NCBI GenBank assembly: GCA_963970005.1
Contig: CAXAMN010005369.1
Span: 158,625 to 222,624 of the forward strand
Origin: Durusdinium trenchii
Taxonomy: Eukaryota > Sar > Dinophyceae > Suessiales > Symbiodiniaceae
Length of the DNA: 64,000 nt
Direction: 5' to 3'
Below, piece after piece: positions 23,697 through 32,689 of the stretch (position 1 is the stretch's first letter; each line of letters begins with the position of its first letter). The translations under genes were made by a program, and so were the position numbers. The notes under the pieces are model-generated. The model had not been told where the DNA came from. It did not search any database and was given only the letters and a program-made list of their open reading frames with translations.

Positions 23697-24428
23697 CTAA
23701 AACATGAAGCAGCCTCTCTCCAGGATCACTGCCACTCCATGTCGCCTCTTCCATCCACCTTTCCCTTTCCACCCTTTCCCCACGCCCTGCCCCTTCCTCG
23801 CCTGAATGTATGGATTCTCCAAGATCGACTCAGGAAAGGGCGGAGACGACGTCGACGTCGACGCCGCCTTCTGCGGCGGAAACTTGTTCTTCAGCTGGTC
23901 CGCCAAGTCGCCGAAGTCCGTCTCGCTGAAGAAGTGCTCCAGCGGATCCGCGGCCGGGCCCTCGGGCACGCCGGACGCGGACGTCTCAAGCTCCCTCCGC
24001 AGCACGCTGAAGACGATCGGAAAGCCCTGGACTTGAGCCGCCAAGAAGCGTTCCAGGAACTCATCGAACGCAGAGATGCGGTGGCCATTGATCTCAACAA
24101 TTTGATCTCCAACCAACCATCCATGCTCCGCTACATCCTCACTACAGAATCCCACCACGGAAGTTCCATGGAGCAAGAGTCCCAGGGTGCCATCGGGCAG
24201 AAGGCTTTTGATGCGTACATGTCGCAAGCGGAAGCACTCGCATGGCGACGCCTCCTCTCCGTTGGGCGAGGCGGACGCCTCCTCCACCGGGCTCGATGAG
24301 GCCGTTGCGTCGTTGCGCCGCAGCAGGAGTGGACCTTGAGGGACTGGAGCAGCACGACCCTCGCCGTTGGGGATCGGAAGATGTAGCACTGAAGAGCCTT
24401 CCTCCACACGTTTGCGGGGTGCTGGCAT
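23697..24428 (-). CDS. PDZ-domain protein or exon
   Basis: The frame of 244 codons from ATG (24428) to TAG stays open about 50 codons further upstream. Residues 69-146 form a PDZ domain: the carboxylate-binding loop DGTLGLLLHGTS (GLLL in place of GLGF), then GWLVGDQIVEINGHRISAFD, the usual strand-helix core, and PIVFSVLRRE as the last strand. An acidic FFSETDFGDLADQLKNKF helix and a Pro/Ser segment with ENPYIQA follow. After residue 210 the sequence turns into Gly/Lys/Trp repeats, so the true exon may end near CATTCAG|GCGAGG. PDZ domains bind C-terminal peptides and scaffold membrane proteins. No membrane segment is present. It could be an intronless gene lying in an intron of the large gene, a separate gene, or a cytoplasmic exon of it. 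Confidence 0.7.
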   Translation of the reverse strand: MPAPRKRVEEGSSVLHLPIPNGEGRAAPVPQGPLLLRRNDATASSSPVEEASASPNGEEASPCECFRLRHVRIKSLLPDGTLGLLLHGTSVVGFCSEDVAEHGWLVGDQIVEINGHRISAFDEFLERFLAAQVQGFPIVFSVLRRELETSASGVPEGPAADPLEHFFSETDFGDLADQLKNKFPPQKAASTSTSSPPFPESILENPYIQARKGQGVGKGWKGKGGWKRRHGVAVILERGCFMF

Positions 24429-25075
24429 CTGCCACTTAGTGGCGCATGAGGGCGCGACTCCGTGCCCGGAGATGCTGCCCGCGCTCCCCGTGCCGGCGCG
24501 GGTGCCGTCAGGGGCCGGGTTGCAACGAGTTGGAAAGCTGCGGCCACGGGGACGGGAGACGGCGACGAGGGCAAACTGTTCAACTGTTTCAACGGCTCAG
24601 GCCTGGATACAACAAGTCGCACTAAAGAATCCAAGTGTTTCAAGTAGACTAATTCAACCCAATTCAACCATTTTTCGCACATCCCACGAGGTGGTGGAGA
24701 TGGATCTTGGGTCACCTTCTTGTGCCGAAGAAGACTGGCACGACTGGGCCCAGTGGTCATCTAGGAGCGACTAGTGATCACGAACCCTTCAGGCGGGCTA
24801 TGGTCCAAGGAAAATCTTGGCAAGGAGGGCTTTCCCGGGCGATGTTGTGATGAGAACACATGCGACCTGATTCCTCCACCGGGCGGGAATGGTTTGGGTG
24901 CTGCGGGTACCTGTGAAGTGGAGACATCTCCAGTCTCCAGATAAGTTTTTTGTCAATGAACGCTGACCTCTTCATACCCCTGCCCTCAGCCCCCCCCCGG
25001 GGGTTTGTGCCAGAGCCGAGTTCAGCCAAGTTCCATCTCCCCAAGCCCCACGGCATCTCCCAATCCCATCCCATC

Positions 25076-25180
25076 CGCGGGACGATGCTCAAGGAGGACA
25101 CCGCGTCGAGCGCGCCCAGGATCACGGTCTCATCCCCGCTGGACAGCGCCGTGTCCAACGAGTTGATGGCCAGCTCCGGG
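25076..25180 (-). CDS. exon of the REJ-like gene, post-REJ helix
   Basis: GCTCAG|CCCGGAG to CCGCG|GATGGG (GA donor) or, shorter, ATC|GTCCCG. The frame reads PELAINSLDTALSSGDETVI and LGALDAVSSLS. The pattern of a helix, L-x-S-G-D and a second Leu/Ser helix recurs after REJ modules in dinoflagellate polycystin-like proteins (recalled). High GC3 and only one good frame support it. Confidence 0.58.
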
Positions 25181-26314
25181 CTGAGCCCGGCTGCGCATCG
25201 GGTTCGCTGGTGGGAACACCGGCGTCGGGCTAGGCGTCGGGTGTCCAGAGTGGTGGGAGGGGGTCGTGGATCTGCCGCCCCAAAATGGGAGTGAGACCGG
25301 GAGACCGTGAAATCGTGAGTGAGATCACTGTCGCAATGAAGCGTCTGCATCGCAAAGCCGAGACGAGTGGACCTCTAAAGTTAGAAAGCCGCCGCCCGTT
25401 TCGTCTGTCTCGACGCGGCGATTACCATGGCTATTCTGACTTTGGGTGCCTCTTGAACATCCAGACAGCAAGCACATCACCGGGATTTTGAGAGTGAGTA
25501 CCTCACACAACTTCTAGCAGCAAATGGCAGAAGGCACATCACATGAATCAAGTGCTTTTGGACTCTGCCTTCTGGACATTCTGAATCAGGCACTTCAGTG
25601 CCTTCTGATCTGCCTTCCGGTGCTTTTGGACTCGAAAAGCGAGGATTTCAGCGTTCCACCTCTTGGATGACCCAGCTCACGCCACGACGAGTCCACTCCG
25701 AGTCCACCGCGGACGTGTGACTGGCACCTGCTGGAGCTTCCACCAAGGGTCCTACGGTGAAGGCTGCTGAGATGGCGCCTGGGCAACCGGGGGCGTTTCG
25801 GATGCCAAATGGATCAAAATGGTGCAAATCCCCAATCCAGGACGTTCTTCCCCGCATGATTGAGGTGGATGGTTGGACTGACACCGTGGGTCTTGAAAAA
25901 CCGGTTTGGAGTGGGGCGGCAACAGTTTGTTATAAATATATGGCTCATCAGGAACAGGTGTTCAAACCTTCTTCCTGGTGTCCCTTTTTCCTAGAACCTG
26001 CATACAGAGGCTGGTAAGCCGTCCTCAATGTCTGTAATATAGCTACCTCATCCTCTCCACAACAAACATAGACATGGCCATGGAAAATGACACCATGGAA
26101 GACCTTACTTCCACTAAAAGGAAGGCATGTCCCAGGTCCAGGTTGATTTGAAACAGGCCGTCACCAGGGAGCAAACCACATGTGCATTTTCCCTCGCAGG
26201 CCGCAGGAACAAGCTTGTCCCAAAGGCAGGGAGCCCTAGAATGAAGCCTTCCCCTGTTCAGGACCTGGCGACACTTAAACTGTTGTACTGTATATATAGA
26301 TATATATAGATGTC

Positions 26315-26395
26315 TTGGTGTTGGTGCTGAGCTTGTCCCGCCGCTACGCTCGTCTTGTGACCCCAGCGAAGCGGCCGCAGCTGCTTCCGGGTCCA
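26315..26395 (-). CDS. weak candidate exon
   Basis: The frame LDPEAAAAASLGSQDERSGG followed by TSSAPTPRH resembles the Ala-rich and Ser/Gly composition of the 17946-18128 exon. No clean splice pair was identified. Confidence 0.28.
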
Positions 26396-26429
26396 AGAGT
26401 GTTGACTTTTGACACGACAGTGATGCCCC

Positions 26430-26460
26430 ATATATATATATATATTATATATACACATAT
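26430..26460. repeat. TA microsatellite
   Basis: TA units with one phase break, ending in ACACATAT. Confidence 0.85.
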
Positions 26461-27240
26461 GTAAGAATTAATTGCGGTAGTTGAACAGTAGTTGGATGAT
26501 TAGATTTCACTTCGATGTCTTTGTCTTTGTTTGATACCCCTCTTCATTCTATTCCAAAACTGCGCTCGAACCATTCTTCTCCCCGATGCCTCCCACTCAA
26601 CCCGCAATGAAAAGAATCTCACGGAAAACAGTCGGTTTCACCATGCGATCATCGCGAAAAGACCAATCGCTCAGTGTCGATCGCTATTCGTTTGAGATCA
26701 CCGTTTGAGGTCCATCAGGTTCGTCGTTGGGGAGCAAAACGAGCCGAACAACGTGACGGTCAGACGAGAGGGTTGACACACTCCCCCAGTGTCGGTGACA
26801 CTCGTGACGTGGCATGGCGTGGCAACCGTCCATGCGTGGCAACCAGCTCCGAAAGGGTGAACGGAGAAGACGAGAGGCGGTTTCGCGTGACTTGGAGTGA
26901 AGGAAGGTGACTGTCCATCTTCCGAAACCATCCTTAAGAAATATACTGAGACTGAATATGATATAATCCCCCTTCAGAAGAAGCTAGGCAGGTTGTTTAA
27001 ATTGAACATATGATAGTGAAACGCCACCCGAAATTGGTTCGTGCGATGTCTGTCTGCGATTAGCTGCCAACTGGTGGTTCTACACAGCTGCCAGCAGGAC
27101 AAAGTTCCATGACCAGGTCCAGTGCAGTGTAGGGCTAGGTTTTTTATAGGACTCTATAGATTCTACAGGTACCATACACTTGTGCAGATGATCTCCCTCT
27201 CCCCCCACATCTCAACGTCCGCTTTCTTCCGCTTTCTCAC

Positions 27241-27297
27241 CGTCCGGCCTAGCCGGTCACGAGCCACCACGGCCATGACATAGCTGCCCACCGCCAA
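27241..27297 (-). CDS. 57-base exon, strand-turn motif
   Basis: CACCTCAG|TTGGCG to CGGACG|GTGAGA gives exactly 19 codons, LAVGSYVMAVVARDRLGRT. G-S-Y followed by alternating hydrophobics and x-R-D-x-x-G is the last-strand motif of PKD/REJ-type beta modules. Both splice sites are good and the exon is phase 0 at both ends. Its length and motif are shared with 49705-49761. Confidence 0.62.
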
Positions 27298-27892
27298 CTG
27301 AGGTGGGGACCGAAGAGGTCGAACCGGGACCGAAGGGGTCGAACGGGACGGGGCGAAAAAGGGCCCCTGCATGGTCGGTCTCGAGGACACTCGCTGGTCG
27401 AAACGATGACACGTTCCATCACTGTCCATCACTGGGAAAGTAGGTTTCTCTCGGATTGAAACAGAGTTGCCTCCTCACCCTCCGGGGTGACAAGATTCCA
27501 GGTGAACCCATCTTTCTCGGGCCAGAACAGGGGGAGAACGCCACCTCCACCTCCGGACACTCAGGCTGAACCGACGAGATCTGTAGTCTTCTGTCAGCCA
27601 GGGGGGGGTCCCCACCAATTCTTTGGGCTCACAGTTGGGGAAGACCCTCCTGCTTGCCTCAATGCAGCGATGTCAAGCTGCCATAAGCTGCCCAGTATTG
27701 CACAGCTCGCTCTTCCAGGGCCCCAGTTTGTGGGACTTTCTTACAGCACCCTCTTGTTTTACACCACCACATACCACCACACTCACCCAACCACCATCAA
27801 CCAGACACGAAAGTTCTTCCAGCCACCCAGAAGCTTCCCCCAGATGCGACCCCGCGAGCGTCACTCGCGGGTTTCAGCCATCACGCCTGCAC

Positions 27893-27985
27893 TTGCCACT
27901 GCGCTGCCGAGGCGTCCGAAACGTTCATCAGGAACTTGCCGCCCAAGGTGTACCAATAGTTGGCGTTGTTGGTGTCGATCCAGTT
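27893..27985 (-). CDS. 93-base exon
   Basis: CCGCTCAG|AACTGG to GGCAA|GTGCAG gives 31 whole codons beginning NWIDTNNANYWYTLGGK and ending FLMNVSDASAAQWQ. Asn/Trp/Tyr-rich strands and good GC3 mark it as real; the other two frames lack structure. It probably belongs to an extracellular module, of unrecognised family. Confidence 0.55.
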
Positions 27986-28204
27986 CTGAGCGGTTTTTCT
28001 TCAAGGAGGGCACCGGTCGCGTCCCGTCCGGTCGGTCGTCTCGAAATAGACCAAAACAAGTAGCCACTAGCTGGTGAAAATGATTCATTGAAGTCAAGTC
28101 GTTCGACCTGTGCATCATCCACAGTGGTGATCCTGTAGCAACCATGTTTCAAACCTTGGATGACCTCCCGGGACTCCAACCGTGCTCTTCGCGCTTTCAT
28201 GCTC

Positions 28205-28326
28205 TCGTTTGGGGGGGTCGACCTCCATTCCGGCTCCGAGGAACGACCTCCGGCGGTCGGAAGGTGCCGTCCACCGTCAAGCCTGGCGAGCTTTCTCCGG
28301 TGGCTGGAAGGACGGCGTTTCTGGAT
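28205..28326 (-). CDS. weak candidate exon
   Basis: After CTTCTTCCAG| a frame reads SRNAVLPATGESSPGLTVDG then TFRPPEVVPRSRNGG, with higher GC3 than the other open frame. The donor is not resolved, so the low end is nominal. Confidence 0.3.
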
Positions 28327-29161
28327 CTGGAAGAAGGCGTGTCCCATGTTTGGTGCAGCAACCACCAAAAAATCAAAGACAAACACGGGAACTGCCCTGA
28401 AGGTGTGAGCAATTCCGAACCTCTGAAGGTACCGTATAGCTCTACCGCTGGCAGTATGGTCCACTTCGGGTTTGGATGTGTGCCACAGCTCATCCGAGTC
28501 ATTTCTTGTTGGGATTTCCATGGTTTTCCGGTGCTCCAAAATGGGTTGAACCGGGTGGGGGGGAGACTGAGTTGACGTGGGCCGCCGGACCCTCAGGTGA
28601 ACATCCACACCCATGTTGAAAGTAGCTGAAACTTCTCCCCCTGCATCAACACCTGGCTCCAGAAGCCATCAAACATGAAGGTTAGGACATACAATGGCCG
28701 TAGTCATCAAAGACCATCTTCAAATTGTTTACAGTATCTCGCTTTGTAGCGTAAAACCCTTAGTAAAACAATGGTTGTTCAAGTTGTTCGGTTAAAGGCT
28801 ATTAAATATGTTGTAAATGGTGGTTCGACTTCTAGATTCTAGGGTATACATATGTATACGTGCTGGTCCATGGAATGTGAACCCTTTGTCATCACCAGTC
28901 GTGTATCTTGCCCAGGGAAATCTTTGGTGGTCATTCGGCGTCAAGCACCCACTAGCCATCCATGCCCAGCCTCCATTTTCAGTAGCTGTCAGAGTCAAAC
29001 TCCTCAGTTGCATGGGTTTCTCGCTACGATCGGAACTGATATCGACCAAAACACCGCTGCGATCTGGAGAGCCTCGTCATGGGCACCAACAAGGTCCCTC
29101 GGTTGAGACTCACGTGCACCGCTCACACCGTTTCAGAACCGGACGAAACTCCCACGAAAAC

Positions 29162-29282
29162 CTGCTGGACTCGAGGTGCGGGTTTTGGGTGAAAAGCGAG
29201 TTCTGGACCTTTCACCGCCGCCGACGTCAGTACTCGACCGACAAACCGCGGGACTCCGGCCGCTTCGGCGAACGACCCTCGT
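29162..29282 (-). CDS. candidate exon of the REJ-like gene
   Basis: CGGGAG|ACGAGG to CAGCAG|GTTTTC. One base plus 40 codons: RGSFAEAAGVPRFVGRVL, TSAAVKGPELAFHPKPAP and RVQQ. Start and end phases match those of neighbours such as 38272 and 47846. It is the last candidate exon before the retrotransposon. Confidence 0.42.
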
Positions 29283-29858
29283 CTCCCGGAGCTTCCAAGC
29301 TTAATTTTCGGGCGTTGGATGCCAAGCAACATCCCAAGGAAGACCATCGGGCATCGTCGAATGGCATCCGAACAATCTGCCGTTTCAATCGCACGCCGTG
29401 AAAGGCCATTCGGCCACTCGGGTGACCAACATCCCTCAAAGGCCACCAAAAGCCTACATTCAATGGACATTCAATGGGGCTCAAAGGCGGTTTCCCATCT
29501 CTCAGGTGTGAAGGACATCCTCCACGCGGCTGTCGCAAGGGAAGGAGATAATAGGCAAAGGTCAGGCTGGCCACCTCAGTTAAGCTCGAAGCCACTGTCA
29601 GGCGTGGCGGTCGGGGTGGGTCTGGCATAGAGACGCAGGAGGCACAATGAGAGATGACTTGAAGTCCAACAATATCCCAGACTCAACTAAAAACAGCGTT
29701 CTTGCGCATGCGGGTGTGTCTCAACAGGCCCCGCAATACCAGCCTTCTGGCTACAGAGACATATAGAAAATAAAGCCTGGGAAGGCATGGAAAACACAGC
29801 CTGGGAAGACTCTTCCTAGTGCACATGAAGGTCCAATTTTTGGCAAGAACCTCAAGTG

Positions 29859-29915
29859 TATATTATATATATATATATAATAGTAATAGATAGTAATAGT
29901 TTTAAATAAATATAT
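29859..29915. repeat. AT-rich microsatellite at the insertion site
   Basis: TA repeats and TAGTAATA units directly flank the retrotransposon; similar TA repeats follow its other end (37,042-37,057). The element evidently inserted into a TA-rich tract. Confidence 0.8.
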
Positions 29916-29920
29916 ATAAT
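29916..29920. repeat. target-site duplication, left copy
   Basis: ATAAT precedes the TG of the 5' LTR and recurs right after the CA of the 3' LTR. Five bases is the usual copia duplication length, though the AT-rich context raises the odds of chance. Confidence 0.7.
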
Positions 29921-30039
29921 TGCAAATCCCGAGGACCAACTTGGTCAAAAGCTGATGCCACAAACTTGGCTCAAGCCGAGCACGCAATGGTCGAAAAGGA
30001 CCGTAGGAACCCCTGGTTCCAGCTGCCACTGCATCCGCA
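29921..30039 (+). repeat. 5' LTR
   Basis: 119 bases from TGCAAATCCC to GCATCCGCA. It is very short for an LTR and has no TATA box. It contains a perfect GGAACC...GGTTCC inverted repeat and the string TTGGCTCAAG, identical to the 3' end of the dinoflagellate spliced leader. It differs from the 3' copy at four positions, two of them at CpG. Confidence 0.95.
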
Positions 30040-30040
30040 G

Positions 30041-30052
30041 TGGTAGCGGAGC
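30041..30052 (+). promoter_or_regulatory. primer binding site candidate
   Basis: One base after the LTR stands TGGTAGCGGAGC, complementary to a tRNA ending GCTCCGCTACCA. This resembles the initiator-Met tRNA end used by most copia elements (TGGTATCAGAGC in plants). GGGTTTCGTCC follows and could extend pairing into a T-arm. Confidence 0.6.
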
Positions 30053-30084
30053 GGGTTTCGTCCAGGGACCGCGCGCCGTGCTTC

Positions 30085-31423
30085 ATGGAACATCCCGCTC
30101 CTCCTCCTGGTTTTTCTCCTGAGGATGCTACTTGGCAGCCTATTTCCGGCCCTGCGACCGCCGAAGGTCCCACGCCTGGAGCTGGCTCTGCTGCTTCTGA
30201 TGGAAGTGATCCCTGGGTCAGACGTGACCCATGGACCAGGCCGCCGCAGGAGAATGGTGCTGCTGACCACTTGCAGTTCCTGCAATGGCGACAGGGATGC
30301 GAAGCTGGACAGACGACCAATGGTATGGCAACGGCACCCCCCGGTCAACCAGACTTCGTGCGTCTCGGAGCTCAGCCAGATCTCCATCCTCTACACTGGG
30401 GAACCGCCGCACGTGATGAAGCCGAACGCGCGACGGCAGCACCTCCTCCAGAGTGGGATGGAGCCAAGATGGAATTTCGGGACTACAAGATAAAGGCCAA
30501 GCTTTGGTTGAGAACGACACGAACACCTCCTACAGCCAGGGGGCCTATGTTGCTGAAGGGGCTGACGGGCCCTCCTTGGGAACACATGAAGTTCCTCGCA
30601 GCCGATGATGCCTGGTTGGACCACGTTGATAATGGTCGCATTCTCATCAACCTCGTGGACACCAAGGAGCACTATGGGGAAGAGGAGAGGGAATCCATGC
30701 TTGCGGCATGCAGCCGCATTACTTTTCATCTTCGCCGAGCCAAAGGGGAGAAGGCTCAGGCCTATGCTGCGTTGGGATGACGCAGAACGAAGGGTGAAGG
30801 AGAAGGGCGTCAATCTTCCGGGAGAATATCAAGGTTTTCTCCTGGTGACGGCCCTTCAATTGACCAGTGACCAGATCAAATTGCTGCTCAACTACACTCG
30901 TGGGTCCCTTCACGTCTCGGATGCGAAGGCCTGGCTACGGATCCATGAGACGGACCTCGACATCACGACGCTGGGCAACGATAAAAAGAAGGCCACCAAT
31001 GAGGTCCACACGATCTATGATGAGAACGTCCTGGACATCGAGGGTCGGATGAGGACACGGAGATGCTGCTGACCACCTTGGCGGAGATGTCCGACGGGGA
31101 GAATGAGGGTCAGACCACGACCGAGATCACCGAGGGCGAGGCCAAAGAAGTGCTGCTGAGTCCACGAACCAGGTCCTTTCAGGGGGCGATGAAGGCCAAG
31201 AAGAACCGCGACCTGGCCCGAGGCTTTGGAGCAGGTCGTGATGGAGCCCTACGACCAGGTACTTACAAAGTATCCATTGAAGAACTGAAACGACGCACGA
31301 AAGTGCCACCGCTGTCAAGAGGTGGGCCACTGGAGTATAGGGAATGCCCTAACAAGGGAAGAGGCAAGGGTGATGGAAAACCAAAGGACTTGCACTACAT
31401 GACTGCGGACACCTCCGAGGAGA
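30085..31423 (+). pseudogene. gag, frameshifted
   Basis: From ATG 30085 one frame runs to a TGA at 30778. The capsid-like helix region continues in a second frame (WDDAERRVKEKG) to about 31050 and in a third frame to 31659. EYREC(P) with a Lys/Gly tail (NKGRGKGDGKPKD) is the end of a CCHC zinc knuckle. Its first Cys, second Cys and His codons (31304, 31313, 31328) lie in another frame, so two compensating indels have broken it. Gag forms the particle and binds RNA. Confidence 0.85.
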
Positions 31424-31990
31424 TCGACTTCCTCTACCTGGACGCTGACGCAGCTAGCCATTCCGACCCGACTAACCGGGACGCTCAGGCCGAGTTCGTA
31501 TACATGCGCGTGCCGCCGGTCATTAGCCATGAGATTCTCACCATGGAAACCTCTGTTGAAGATGGTTGCGCTACCATAGATACCTGTTGTCAAAGCAATG
31601 CATTCCGAATGAAGGAGACCTGCAAGGAGTGTCCTTGCTCCCCGCTTGGAGGCGCTTGAAGTTCTGCCATGCCTGGTCATCTCGATTGGATCCACCGGAA
31701 CTGGAGGTCTCCAGGACTGGCAAGTTCCCCTCTGTTGACTCTTCCACGGCAGAAATTCCTGGTAGTCGTGGTCTCACTGATGGAGTGTAGCTCCTGGATG
31801 GAGTGGGCGAGTTCTTCTGGTCCTTGAATCGTTGGTGCACCTTGCCCGTGTCGGTGGTCTCGTCGATCAGCACCTTGCCACCCAGAACCAAATGGAACCC
31901 CTCTAGCCGAAGTTTACCACCGCATTCGTGAGCCACCCACCATGACGGTCCACACCTCAAAACCTATAAGGAGCTTTTCGGCCTGGAAGC
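31424..31990 (+). pseudogene. protease region, degenerate
   Basis: In the third gag frame an aspartic-protease-like motif reads CATIDTCCQS, with the catalytic D-T at 31579-31584. The usual following Gly or Ala is replaced by Cys. The frame stops at 31657-31659. Beyond it, fragments in two other frames (for example LPCLVISIGSTGTGG) look like the flap region. No complete frame remains up to about 31950. Confidence 0.6.
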
Positions 31991-31997
31991 AAAACAG

Positions 31998-32669
31998 TTG
32001 AGCACCGTGATGGAGATTTGCAATCCAGGATGTTTCAACAAACACGCTTACAATTTTGGATTTCGTAGTGGACAGATTTTTGACATTGTCTTGGGGTGGG
32101 ATTTGTTGAACAGTCAGTCACAGCAACATGTTGTGCAATACATCAAGTCAGAGCGGCCGGGACTTGTTTTATTAGCACCACCTTGAACACTATTCAGTAC
32201 ACTTCAACATCTCTCTATTCGGACTCGGCATGCCAACTCGAACTTGTTCGATGCTCATTTGAGAGAACTACGCCGTGCTCGTGACTTGCTCAAGTTCTGC
32301 GTCGAAGTGTGTCAGTTATGCAGGGAGCTCAATTTGACCTATGCATTTGAACATCCATGGGGAGCTACATCATGGAGCGAACCTTGTTTAAAACGATTGG
32401 TTCAACAATCAGATAGCTATTTAGCTAGAGTGGACCAATCTCAATTTGGATTGGTGAGCAGCCAGGGCAACCCCATGAGGAAACGATCAGGCTTTCTCAC
32501 TAACCACGTAGAGATTGCGACGAACCTCAACCGGACGTGCCATGGTGGCCATGAACACGAGCACATAGTCGGTCGAGCACCTGGCGACATGGCAAACCGA
32601 TCCAGGATGGCTATCCACGGCTCCTCATCCAGTGCATCCTCGGCACCTATGCTGCTAGTATTGGGCTGA
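31998..32669 (+). pseudogene. DNA-methyltransferase-like module with in-frame TGA
   Basis: One frame, open upstream of 31998 and closed at 32669, is interrupted only by TGA at 32184-32186. It has the layout of a Rossmann methyltransferase: VMEICNPGCF (motif I-like), FDIVLGWDLL (motif II acid), RPGLVLLAPP then the stop then TLFSTLQHLS, and FEHPWGATSWSEP, then QFGLVSSQGNPMRKR. PP-[C]-T-x-F-S matches motif IV of C5-cytosine methyltransferases (PPCQxFS), FEHPxGA stands where ENVxG does, and QFG...R-K-R recalls motif VIII. The TGA lies at the catalytic cysteine. Related modules between protease and integrase are, to my knowledge, usual in dinoflagellate copia elements, and methyltransferases in dinoflagellate retrotransposons have been reported. 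Assignment to the C5 class is my inference. Confidence 0.6.
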
Positions 32670-32689
32670 ACGCTTCGGAACTTCATCAC

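Noticed and set aside
27928..28614. 228-codon minus frame
   Set aside because: It spans two better-supported exon candidates in other frames (27893-27985 and 28205-28326) and crosses their intron. Treated as chance openness.
31571..31960. 129-codon minus frame inside the retrotransposon
   Set aside because: Antisense to the decayed protease region; the element reads on the plus strand.
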